Part shown: piece by piece, positions 1-5,259 of the stretch
Layout of the letters: each line of letters opens with the position of its first letter
How positions within the stretch are numbered: position 1 is the stretch's first letter
From: Candidatus Woesearchaeota archaeon
Lineage (GTDB): Archaea > Nanobdellota > Nanobdellia > Woesearchaeales > UBA12501
Assembly (NCBI GenBank): GCA_016203375.1
Contig: JACQMX010000041.1
Span: 1-5,387, forward strand
Direction: 5' to 3'
DNA length: 5,387 nt
Position numbers and translations under genes: made by a program
Notes under the pieces: model-generated
Told to the model about the DNA's origin: nothing
Seen by the model: only the letters and a program-made list of their open reading frames with translations
Databases searched by the model: none

Positions 1-2
1 CG

Positions 3-203
3 ATAGACTATGCCATGTGCGAATCATCCGTGTATACAATGGAATGTAATTGTGGGAGTAAAAATTGCAGGAAAGTTATAACAGGTGATGATTGGAAAAA
101 CGTTGAGTTGCAAAAAAAGTATAGTGGATTCTTTTCTGATTATCTTCAAAGGAAAATCGATAAACCTACTTCGCAAACCCTAAAAACAGATTCACCAGTA
201 TAA
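3..203 (+). CDS. SET-domain protein-lysine methyltransferase, C-terminal part (5' end outside window)
   Basis: The reading frame is open to the left edge, so the start and most of the SET core are missing; 66 codons remain before the TAA at 201-203. The visible part begins IDYAMCESS, which fits the end of the SET core where a conserved Asp-Tyr pair sits by the active site. It is followed by ECNCGSKNC, a post-SET CxCx4C zinc-binding cluster, and then VITGDDW, a signature common in prokaryotic SET proteins. SET proteins transfer methyl groups from S-adenosylmethionine to lysine side chains. A few archaeal examples act on chromatin proteins, but the substrate here cannot be told. After the tryptophan comes a helical segment with LQKKYSGFFSDYLQ and a short polar tail. 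Its last 38 bases overlap the 3' end of the convergent protease gene. The internal ATG at 15 is not the real start, because the family motif begins upstream of it. Family assignment is firm; substrate unknown. Confidence 0.85.
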   Translation: MDYAMCESSVYTMECNCGSKNCRKVITGDDWKNVELQKKYSGFFSDYLQRKIDKPTSQTLKTDSPV

Positions 204-1362
204 GTAAAATAAAGAATATCCCGACATTCTTCCATACCTTCTGCGCTCTTTCCTTTTCAAAGAGTTTCTGACAGACAAGCTGGAACATCCTGCCGCCATC
301 GCAGATCGGAATGGGCAGCAAGTTAAACAAGCCAATGCCAACATTCAGCACATACATCCAAAGAAGTAAGCCAGCAAGCCACAAGATTACCGGCGCGAGC
401 CATGTGCCATATTTCTGCTCAAACGATTCTTTAATTTTGGTGCTTTGCCCCACATAAATGCCCATGTACGGTTTTTCCGTATCCGTAGGGTTGTTTGTCA
501 GCGTCACTGTGTACGAGCTCACATTCGTGACAATGGTTATCGCATCGCCAGGCTTTTTCGCGCCCAAAAGACTAGTGAAATTTTCAACAGTCGTAATTGG
601 TGTATTATCAATGACCGTTACGAGCTCTCCTTTCTGCATGCCCGCAAACTCCGCAGGATATTTCCCTCCGTCTTTTTCCGCAAATCCGGTAACCTGCACG
701 CCTTGATACTCCACAATGCCAGAGACAAGAGGATTAACCGCGAAGAAGACAACAGCAACGATCAGCAAAGCGACGAGGATGTTTGAAAATGGTCCAGCGG
801 CGAAGATGGAAAGCTGCTCTTTCACGGGCCGTTTGACGAGTTTTTTCTCATCCGGCTCAACGAAAGCGGCTGGTAATATAGGTGCAATAACGCCTAGAAA
901 CGCGAGTCCGGAAGACTTGATGTCAAGGCCGTACAACCGTGCAAGGACACCATGCGAGAATTCATGCACGATCACGAGCACAAAGATGGAGATGATGAAG
1001 TAAAAGAATGGCACGAAGAATGTGCCAGGAATATCCTTCGCGAATGGTTGCACGATGCCGACGCCAGACACCGCGGCAGGAACAAAGATGAGATTGTACA
1101 AGTTATGCAACAAGGAAACAGCGATAGCAACCATGCCAATAAAGCCGACCACAATGCCGGTGTAGCCAAGCCATTTCAAGGTTTTAGGGAATCGCTTAGA
1201 AATAGTATCCATTGACGGAATGCCAATCTTTGTACGATACATGACTACATATAGCAAGGGAAAGAATATTTTCTGAATCTGCAATTGCTGCCGATTAAGA
1301 TACAATAGCAACGCGAGAAGAAGAACAAAAACGATCGCCGCAATTGACTGAACATCCATCAT
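166..1362 (-). CDS. Site-2 protease family membrane zinc metalloprotease (M50) with PDZ domain
   Basis: A 398-residue intramembrane protease. Hydrophobic segments lie near residues 5-21, 66-89, 113-132, 150-167, 186-210, 322-350 and 378-395. The zinc site is HEFSH (H133, E134, H137) in the third segment. The third metal ligand is D355 in NLLPIPICDGG, the LDG-type motif of the family. AAGPFSN at 188-194 is the conserved Gly-Pro-x-Ser-Asn motif. Residues about 215-305, between the catalytic halves, look like a PDZ domain (EFAGMQKGELVTVIDNTPI). M50 enzymes cut transmembrane helices of their targets, often to release transcription regulators or clear signal-peptide remnants; the target here is unknown. 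It is the last gene of the aIF5A-eL40 cluster, 21 nt after eL40, with a weak AGGT ribosome-binding element upstream. Two ATG codons are adjacent (1360-1362 and 1357-1359), so the first residue is uncertain by one. All catalytic residues are present. The tail overlaps the SET gene by 38 bp. Confidence 0.93.
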   Translation of the reverse strand: MMDVQSIAAIVFVLLLALLLYLNRQQLQIQKIFFPLLYVVMYRTKIGIPSMDTISKRFPKTLKWLGYTGIVVGFIGMVAIAVSLLHNLYNLIFVPAAVSGVGIVQPFAKDIPGTFFVPFFYFIISIFVLVIVHEFSHGVLARLYGLDIKSSGLAFLGVIAPILPAAFVEPDEKKLVKRPVKEQLSIFAAGPFSNILVALLIVAVVFFAVNPLVSGIVEYQGVQVTGFAEKDGGKYPAEFAGMQKGELVTVIDNTPITTVENFTSLLGAKKPGDAITIVTNVSSYTVTLTNNPTDTEKPYMGIYVGQSTKIKESFEQKYGTWLAPVILWLAGLLLWMYVLNVGIGLFNLLPIPICDGGRMFQLVCQKLFEKERAQKVWKNVGIFFILLILVNLFLGFAK

Positions 1363-1383
1363 CTTTTTACCTAGCGAGAAGGT

Positions 1384-1545
1384 TTACTTCTTCCTAACAG
1401 GACGCAAGGCCTTAGACTTGCACTTCCTGCAGCTGATCTTTCCCGCGAGCACTTTCCGTATCGGCGCGCGCATCTTGGCCTTGCAATTACGGCAGACAAA
1501 GATGCCTTGGAACAATCGGACATTGGCTTCAGGAAATTTTACCAT
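1384..1545 (-). CDS. rpl40e: Large ribosomal subunit protein eL40
   Basis: A 53-residue basic protein, MVKFPEANVRLFQGIFVCRN at its start and KALRPVRKK at its end. It carries two CxxC pairs (C18/C21 and C39/C42) that form a zinc ribbon. The opening FPEA-x-x-RLF and the closing LRP-basic tail are the hallmarks of archaeal eL40, a structural protein of the large ribosomal subunit. Archaeal eL40 is stand-alone, unlike the ubiquitin fusion of eukaryotes. The spacing between the two CxxC pairs is 17 residues, longer than the roughly 10 I recall for many archaeal versions, so the ribbon loop seems extended. It lies 35 nt after aIF5A and 21 nt before the protease gene, in the same direction, with no TATA box of its own. 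A GTGAT element about 5 nt before the ATG may serve as a ribosome-binding site. It is easily missed because of its size. Confidence 0.9.
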   Translation of the reverse strand: MVKFPEANVRLFQGIFVCRNCKAKMRAPIRKVLAGKISCRKCKSKALRPVRKK

Positions 1546-1580
1546 GGAAAATCACGGAAATGATTATTGCATTTGCTATT

Positions 1581-1985
1581 TTAAGTAGGTTTGACCTGCT
1601 TCATAACTTTCTGTGTAAGCACAACCCAGTATAGTACCATACTCCCTTCAACACATTCATTCTTGAGCTCTTCAGGAATGTCAAGCTCGAAGGTTTCATA
1701 CGTTTCCGCATCCATAACGGTTGCCTTATTGCTCGCGATAGAGAGTACTTGTGCGGTGCGCTTTTCAACAATAGGCGTTTCCACATTATCATGGCCAGGC
1801 ATGACGATGACGCGCTTTTTGTCATCAAGCAAGCCGACCGCGGTTAAACGCACTTTTGCGTGGCCATGCTTTCCTGGCCGCGATGTTTGCGTGTCAACCA
1901 CTTTACAGGCAACGCCATCAATAACGACATAGCTGCCTTTTTGAAGTGTGCCAATGCTTACTGGTTTTGTATGACCTTCTACCAT
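1581..1985 (-). CDS. eif5A: Translation initiation factor 5A (aIF5A, hypusine-containing)
   Basis: A 134-residue protein of the normal family length. The N-terminal SH3-like domain (about 8-70) contains TSRPGKHGHAK. K39 in the PGKHG loop is the lysine that deoxyhypusine synthase converts to (deoxy)hypusine. The C-terminal OB-fold domain (about 72-134) includes the ETFELDIPEEL segment typical of the archaeal and eukaryotic factor. aIF5A binds the ribosomal E site and rescues stalled peptide-bond formation, notably at proline runs. The start ATG at 1983-1985 gives the usual short N-terminal extension. A TATA box at 2031-2038 on this strand predicts a leader of about 23 nt. It is the first gene of a likely three-gene operon with eL40 and the site-2 protease. 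Nothing in the sequence looks degraded. The hypusine modification is inferred from the conserved loop; the modifying enzyme is not in this window. Confidence 0.96.
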   Translation of the reverse strand: MVEGHTKPVSIGTLQKGSYVVIDGVACKVVDTQTSRPGKHGHAKVRLTAVGLLDDKKRVIVMPGHDNVETPIVEKRTAQVLSIASNKATVMDAETYETFELDIPEELKNECVEGSMVLYWVVLTQKVMKQVKPT

Positions 1986-2030
1986 CGTCTAAACACCATG
2001 TTTTTCTGAATATTTGGGGTTCGGATGTTA

Positions 2031-2038
2031 TATATAAA
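2031..2038 (-). promoter_or_regulatory. TATA box of the aIF5A-eL40-protease operon
   Basis: Read on the minus strand the site is TTTATATA within CCTTTATATATAAC. Its centre lies about 49 nt before the aIF5A ATG, which predicts a transcription start near 2008 and a leader of about 23 nt. It is the only good TATA match ahead of the three-gene cluster. The core is nearly symmetric, so direction is set by the gene position rather than by the box itself. The 93-nt space 1986-2078 holds nothing else I can identify. Confidence 0.65.
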
Positions 2039-2078
2039 GGTTGTGATGAAGATTCCTTTGTATGGGGCTATAAAGCCA

Positions 2079-2786
2079 TTAGAAGAGCCTTCTTAAAAAT
2101 GACCATGGTGCTGGCGGCCTTGGCGCTTGCTGCCCTTGCATGCGCACGCTGCCTACTGTAGTATGTAACCGTCGCTCAAGCTCCTCCTGATTCTCAAACA
2201 ATCGCTCCTTGCGCCGAAATTCAGATGTGTGAAAATGGTTCCTGCTTCCGGAGCAATGGAATTTTTCCTTTTTGTGCAGCATCTCATGATACATGACATA
2301 ATCTAAGAGCAATGGATCTTGAATTTGCGTAAACACTTTGCTTACCGTGATAGTGTCTGTCTTGTAATTGTAGCACGCGAGCTTGCGCTTAGAGAACGAG
2401 CCCCACTCAAGATTTGGCTGTTCGAGAATGCCGCTGAAATATTTTTCATTAACCCGACCAAATGCTGCTTCAAGCTCTGGTTCGGTTCTTGTCTTTGGTA
2501 TAGCGATATGAAGACGCTTCACAAAATTGTTATACAAATCTGTATATAACGTCTTTTGCTTATCGCGGAAAAGCCGCAGCATGAGCTCTTGCAATAAGCC
2601 GATCTGGATTTCCCTGCTTACCTCTGTCCATTTCTTGCAAAGCCGAAACTCAAGGATGCCTCGATACATACGCACATTGGCATTGTAATCCTTGAAGCGT
2701 CCAGAGTAGCGCAACCGTGGTTCATACGGGAGCTGCTTGTCCGGATAGAGAAGCTGGTAGGCTTCTTGGATAAGTATTGTGTCCAT
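2079..2786 (-). CDS. SprT/DUF45-like zinc metallopeptidase domain protein
   Basis: A 235-residue protein when started at the ATG at 2784-2786. The core is YVMYHEMLHKK, an HExxH zinc site (H167, E168, H171), followed by HFHTSEFRRKE, where H186 is the likely third ligand (H-x3-F as in SprT-type domains). The strand pair before it, LEWGSFSKRKLACYNYKTDT, matches the usual beta-sheet leading to the catalytic helix in this family. SprT-like enzymes include proteases that clear DNA-protein crosslinks, but many prokaryotic members are uncharacterised, so no substrate is proposed. The frame continues upstream to 2975. I reject that longer start because it would run through this gene's TATA box and the start of the divergent gene, and the extra residues look like translated promoter. 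The chosen ATG lies about 27 nt from the TATA box, so the message is probably leaderless. The last 30 residues are Pro/Gln-rich and then basic, with no recognised domain. Confidence 0.8.
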   Translation of the reverse strand: MDTILIQEAYQLLYPDKQLPYEPRLRYSGRFKDYNANVRMYRGILEFRLCKKWTEVSREIQIGLLQELMLRLFRDKQKTLYTDLYNNFVKRLHIAIPKTRTEPELEAAFGRVNEKYFSGILEQPNLEWGSFSKRKLACYNYKTDTITVSKVFTQIQDPLLLDYVMYHEMLHKKEKFHCSGSRNHFHTSEFRRKERLFENQEELERRLHTTVGSVRMQGQQAPRPPAPWSFLRRLF

Positions 2787-2808
2787 AAGACAGTATTCGA
2801 GATGCTCC

Positions 2809-2817
2809 CTTTTAAAG
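2809..2817 (-). promoter_or_regulatory. TATA-like box of the metallopeptidase gene (leaderless)
   Basis: On the minus strand the site reads CTTTAAAAG. Its centre is about 27 nt before the ATG at 2786, the spacing archaea use between TATA box and transcription start, so transcription would begin at or next to the start codon. The box overlaps the left arm of the perfect inverted repeat 2812-2839, which suggests that a bound regulator could block it. Confidence 0.5.
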
Positions 2818-2839
2818 TTTTTGTTGAGGAAAACTTTAA
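2812..2839. repeat. 10-bp perfect inverted repeat overlapping a promoter
   Basis: The left arm TTAAAGTTTT (2812-2821) and the right arm AAAACTTTAA (2830-2839) are exact reverse complements, 8 nt apart. A second, interleaved pair, TTTTTGTT (2818-2825) and AACAAAAA (2838-2845), shares part of the same stretch. The repeat covers the metallopeptidase TATA box and lies 38 nt upstream of the TATA box of the divergent gene. An operator for a dimeric regulator is possible. AT-rich promoter DNA can produce such arms by chance, so confidence in function is modest although the symmetry itself is certain. Confidence 0.5.
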
Positions 2840-2876
2840 CAAAAAGTCTTCTTATGATAGATAGTTGCCGCAAACA

Positions 2877-2884
2877 TTTATATA
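2877..2884 (+). promoter_or_regulatory. TATA box of the four-helix membrane protein gene
   Basis: The site reads TTTATATA, an exact match to the archaeal consensus, preceded by the purine-rich CAAAC that could be the TFB recognition element. It predicts transcription start near 2906 and a leader of about 17 nt before the ATG at 2923. No Shine-Dalgarno match is seen in that leader. Confidence 0.7.
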
Positions 2885-2914
2885 CTCTTTTTCCACAGAT
2901 AGGAAAAAAGAGTA
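2883..2914. repeat. Imperfect inverted repeat at the predicted transcription start
   Basis: TACTCTTTTTCC (2883-2894) faces GGAAAAAAGAGTA (2902-2914) across a 7-nt spacer, complementary except for one extra A in the right arm. It begins at the end of the TATA box and spans the predicted transcription start. This is a place where archaeal repressors often bind, and only part of it would be transcribed. An operator is the likeliest role; an RNA hairpin is less likely. Confidence 0.5.
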
Positions 2915-2922
2915 GTCGTACC

Positions 2923-4149
2923 ATGAACCCTGACCCAGCCACGCACAAAAAGCTCCTTGAATATACCATGAGCATGCTAGCTCAGGGCTGGGATGTGGAA
3001 ACGATCAAACGCGAGCTGAAATGGGCAGGGCACTCGCCGAAGGCTATTGAAGCTGTCCTTCATGAAGTTCTCGCGAACTATAACAAAGAGGTTCACGCGC
3101 CAAAAGAAGCCGTCAAGGCTGTAGAGGCGGAAGAAATACCGGAAGAGTATGTCGAAGAAAGCGAAAAAAAACCTGTTCCAGAAGTTGTGCGAGAGATAGC
3201 GGAAGGCAAAGAGGAAGAGAAAGGTGGACTCTCGACATGGGCTGCGCTCTTCCTTATGAAAAGCACGAGCGTAGAGAAAACCTTTTCTGCAATTTATTTT
3301 CTCATCATCTTTATTATTATTATCTGGAGCGGCTTAGCGACAGAATCGCCTGTGGCGAATGTATTCGCTGGTTTTTTACCAATTATCCTGACTATCGTGA
3401 CAATTTTCGCATTGCATGATTACTTTGAGGACGAATATCGATGGACGATTGTGCTTGTGCCATTATTCTGGTGCGCGCTATTTCTTGTCGCGGCAAATTA
3501 TAGTACATTGCCATTGCTCGCCATATTGGATGTGCAAAACATTGTCATGCTAAATTTTGTTCTTGGTATCATTTTTATCGCCTTGATTTACTACCTCGGC
3601 AATCTTGAACGTTCTCTTGTGGAAAAAGAACGCATGAAAGCCATGAAGAAGAAAGTCATTTCCGAAATGACAGGCGAAGAGAGGCGCGAGCGGCACGGCA
3701 CGGCGTTAGAGCAGCTTGACACTATCTTCCACGAACTTGAGGATCATGCGAAGCACTTGAACATGACCATCAATAAAATTTATTCACAACGCCATGGAGG
3801 AAGCCAAGCCATGCGCGCGGCTATCGAGATTCCAGCGGAATGGTTCCAAGAGTATAAACGAACCGGCGTGGCGTACAGCGACGCGAAACTGAAAGCGGCA
3901 AAAAATGCCATAACGCTCGTGTATGAACGCTTGGCGGACATGAAGAAAGTGGAGAAAGATGTTTTTGGCCCTGCAGTACTTGAACTCCAGCATCTTAATC
4001 GTGACAATCGTGGCAGGAGCAAGATCATTGACGTGATGGTTGCCAATGAACCAGGGCCAATACACGAGCATTATCAGAAAGCACTGGATAACTGCAGCAA
4101 GGCGATTGAGGCATTGAAGCAGGCGGGATTGCTGCCGAAGGAAGAATAA
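2923..4149 (+). CDS. Four-helix membrane protein with N-terminal helical (UBA-like) module, function unknown
   Basis: A 408-residue protein I cannot assign to a named family. Residues 8-52 form a compact helical module (LLAQGWDVETIKRELKWAG pattern: helix, Gly-Trp turn, helix, Ala-Gly turn, helix). It resembles the short UBA-like or putative peptidoglycan-binding-like motif seen ahead of membrane segments in several archaeal proteins. Residues 61-100 are a charged Glu/Lys/Pro linker. Four transmembrane helices follow near 119-139, 145-166, 174-193 and 205-226. Residues 227-408 are soluble and mostly helical, with a heptad-like stretch at 227-290 and a highly charged remainder. With four helices both ends lie on the same side; the basic residues at 229-243 suggest the cytoplasm. 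The ATG at 2923 is chosen because it follows a consensus TATA box by about 40 nt. The in-frame upstream ATG at 2779 would cross that promoter. The next gene is 216 nt away behind its own promoter, so this is probably monocistronic. A scaffold or sensor role is conceivable but unsupported. Confidence 0.85.
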   Translation: MNPDPATHKKLLEYTMSMLAQGWDVETIKRELKWAGHSPKAIEAVLHEVLANYNKEVHAPKEAVKAVEAEEIPEEYVEESEKKPVPEVVREIAEGKEEEKGGLSTWAALFLMKSTSVEKTFSAIYFLIIFIIIIWSGLATESPVANVFAGFLPIILTIVTIFALHDYFEDEYRWTIVLVPLFWCALFLVAANYSTLPLLAILDVQNIVMLNFVLGIIFIALIYYLGNLERSLVEKERMKAMKKKVISEMTGEERRERHGTALEQLDTIFHELEDHAKHLNMTINKIYSQRHGGSQAMRAAIEIPAEWFQEYKRTGVAYSDAKLKAAKNAITLVYERLADMKKVEKDVFGPAVLELQHLNRDNRGRSKIIDVMVANEPGPIHEHYQKALDNCSKAIEALKQAGLLPKEE

Positions 4150-4228
4150 CGCAAACTCGCCACTCGGAGCTATTCCTGCCCTAAAGGTTAGGTGTTTTAC
4201 GCTCCTCGCATTGATAGGCGAGTTTGCG
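4150..4228. repeat. 79-nt palindromic element with nested hairpins
   Basis: A perfect 12-bp inverted repeat closes it: CGCAAACTCGCC (4150-4161) and GGCGAGTTTGCG (4217-4228). Inside, GGAGC (4166-4170) pairs with GCTCC (4201-4205). The apex 4175-4192 folds as a hairpin, CCTGCC-CTAAA-GGTTAGG, with one mismatch, one G-T pair and a TAAA loop. It begins on the base after the stop codon of the membrane protein gene. It could be a 3'-end structure of that message, a small structured RNA, or a transposon-end remnant: on the minus strand the apex reads CCTTTAGGG, like the CTTTAG hairpins at IS200/IS605 ends. No transposase is present. The structure is certain on paper; the role is not. Confidence 0.6.
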
Positions 4229-4230
4229 GG

Positions 4231-4285
4231 ATTGAAAAATTGCGCACTAAAGTGCGGGGTTTTAAACCCTGTGCCATTTTTCAAT
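4231..4285. repeat. 55-nt palindromic element with two inner hairpins
   Basis: ATTGAAAAAT (4231-4240) and ATTTTTCAAT (4276-4285) are perfect 10-bp complements. Between them lie two hairpins, CGCAC-TAAA-GTGCG (4243-4256) and GGGTT-TTA-AACCC (4257-4269), giving a three-way-junction shape. It starts 2 nt after the preceding palindrome and has the same TAAA loop in one hairpin (CTTTAG on the other strand). The ending run ATTTTTCAATAATTT could also act as an archaeal T-rich terminator for the upstream gene. No coding frame uses this stretch convincingly. Confidence 0.6.
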
Positions 4286-4322
4286 AATTTCTAAAACAGT
4301 TTAAAATGCATAAGACAAACTA

Positions 4323-4330
4323 TTTATACT
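4323..4330 (+). promoter_or_regulatory. TATA box of the alpha/beta hydrolase gene
   Basis: The site reads TTTATACT within ACTATTTATACTC, a good archaeal TATA match. It predicts a transcription start near 4352 and a leader of about 14 nt. AGGT at 4355-4358, 7 nt before the ATG, may serve as a weak Shine-Dalgarno. This separate promoter makes the hydrolase an independent transcription unit. The stretch 4286-4322 between the palindromes and the box shows nothing else. Confidence 0.6.
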
Positions 4331-4365
4331 CAATTTACTTGTCTTTCTGAAATTAGGTTTACCGC

Positions 4366-5259
4366 ATGGTCGCTCAACTCGACGACATAGTGGGTTTTCC
4401 AGTGGGGCTGCAGGTGGAAGCAGCAGGTACCATTAGAGGAGTCTATTCCCTTCTTCAACAAGGCACACTCAATCTCGAACAAGTTCTTGGCCTAACTATC
4501 GTCAGAAAAACTACAGTCAATTTTACTCGAGAACTGCTCTACGCTGGAGAACAAGTGCCTTGTGTTCTTAAAGGTTTTACTAGAAATAAAGGTCCGAAAC
4601 AATATGAAGAATATGATGACATTCGAAAAACGATTGACATGCTCGTTGAAAATGCGCCGGATAATAAGATGGTTATTGTCGGCTACAGCCTAGGTGGCTT
4701 GCATGCGCGCGCATATGCACAACAATATCCAGAACATGTCGCGCTTTGCTTTATGGTCGCAACGCCGCAAAAAGGCACACCAACAGCAATTATTGGAAGA
4801 CTCCTCATTTTTGCAAACGCCTATGGCCAAAGCGTTGAGCAGATGATGCCAAACAACCCATGGATTAGGGAATTAAATAGGCAATATCAACGACATCGCG
4901 CCATTTTTGAAGAGCATGGAACACGATTTGTCAACTTCCGCGCGGAACATGATGAGCTCGTGCCACAGCCATACTCCGAGCTTCCTCATGTAGACGCGGA
5001 ATATCGCTTTGGCGGCCTTGGTCACCTGAGCGCTATCCATAGCGCACGCCTATATCATCATCTTGTCAAGGAAATACGCGACAACTCTGATAAATTGTAC
5101 CCTATCTTACTCCTCCACGGATTTGGCGTGGATGAGCATATATTCAAACGATTGCGCCGGCAGCTCGAGCAGCATCATCCGGATATAGCAGAACGTGTTC
5201 ATGCGATCAGTTATGATTATACAAAACCAGTTCTTTTCAATGGCGCATCTCAAAGATAG
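4366..5259 (+). CDS. Alpha/beta hydrolase (lipase/esterase-like) with a truncated second hydrolase start at its C-terminus
   Basis: A 297-residue protein. GYSLGG (106-111) is the nucleophile elbow with S108. D196 in RAEHDELVP and H220 in GGLGHLS are the likely acid and base, in the correct order and spacing for the fold. ATPQKGTP (132-139) is typical of lipases and PGAP1-like esterases, so ester hydrolysis is the likely chemistry with unknown substrate. No signal peptide or membrane segment is evident. Two features are odd. The N-terminal part (1-60) lacks a clear HGFG oxyanion motif before the first domain. Residues 245-288, PILLLHGFGVDEHIF through ISYDYTKPV, look exactly like the opening beta-helix-beta of another alpha/beta hydrolase, and then the frame ends within nine residues. 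This suggests a tandem duplication cut short, or a rearranged fold. The stop overlaps the convergent HAD gene by 10 bp, leaving no room for the rest of a second domain. Start chosen from the TATA box and AGGT spacing. Confidence 0.85.
   Translation: MVAQLDDIVGFPVGLQVEAAGTIRGVYSLLQQGTLNLEQVLGLTIVRKTTVNFTRELLYAGEQVPCVLKGFTRNKGPKQYEEYDDIRKTIDMLVENAPDNKMVIVGYSLGGLHARAYAQQYPEHVALCFMVATPQKGTPTAIIGRLLIFANAYGQSVEQMMPNNPWIRELNRQYQRHRAIFEEHGTRFVNFRAEHDELVPQPYSELPHVDAEYRFGGLGHLSAIHSARLYHHLVKEIRDNSDKLYPILLLHGFGVDEHIFKRLRRQLEQHHPDIAERVHAISYDYTKPVLFNGASQR

Noticed and set aside
445..1215. Several plus-strand open frames of 82-113 codons opposite the site-2 protease gene
   Set aside because: They are antisense shadows of a gene with full catalytic motifs; their translations show no recognisable domain and they have no promoter or ribosome-binding site.
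1591..1932. Plus-strand frame of 113 codons opposite aIF5A
   Set aside because: The translation is Ser/Thr-rich antisense of a well-recognised aIF5A; no family similarity.
1946..2161. Plus-strand frame of 71 codons across the space upstream of aIF5A
   Set aside because: It runs antisense through the aIF5A start, its TATA box and the metallopeptidase C-terminus, with no motif of its own.
4150..4228. tRNA or box H/ACA guide RNA
   Set aside because: There is no cloverleaf or T-loop sequence for a tRNA, and no ACA box at the expected place after the closing stem for an H/ACA RNA on the plus strand.
3784..4284. Minus-strand frame of 166 codons opposite the end of the membrane protein gene
   Set aside because: It begins inside the palindromic element, has no promoter and no recognisable domain; most of it is the shadow of the plus-strand gene.
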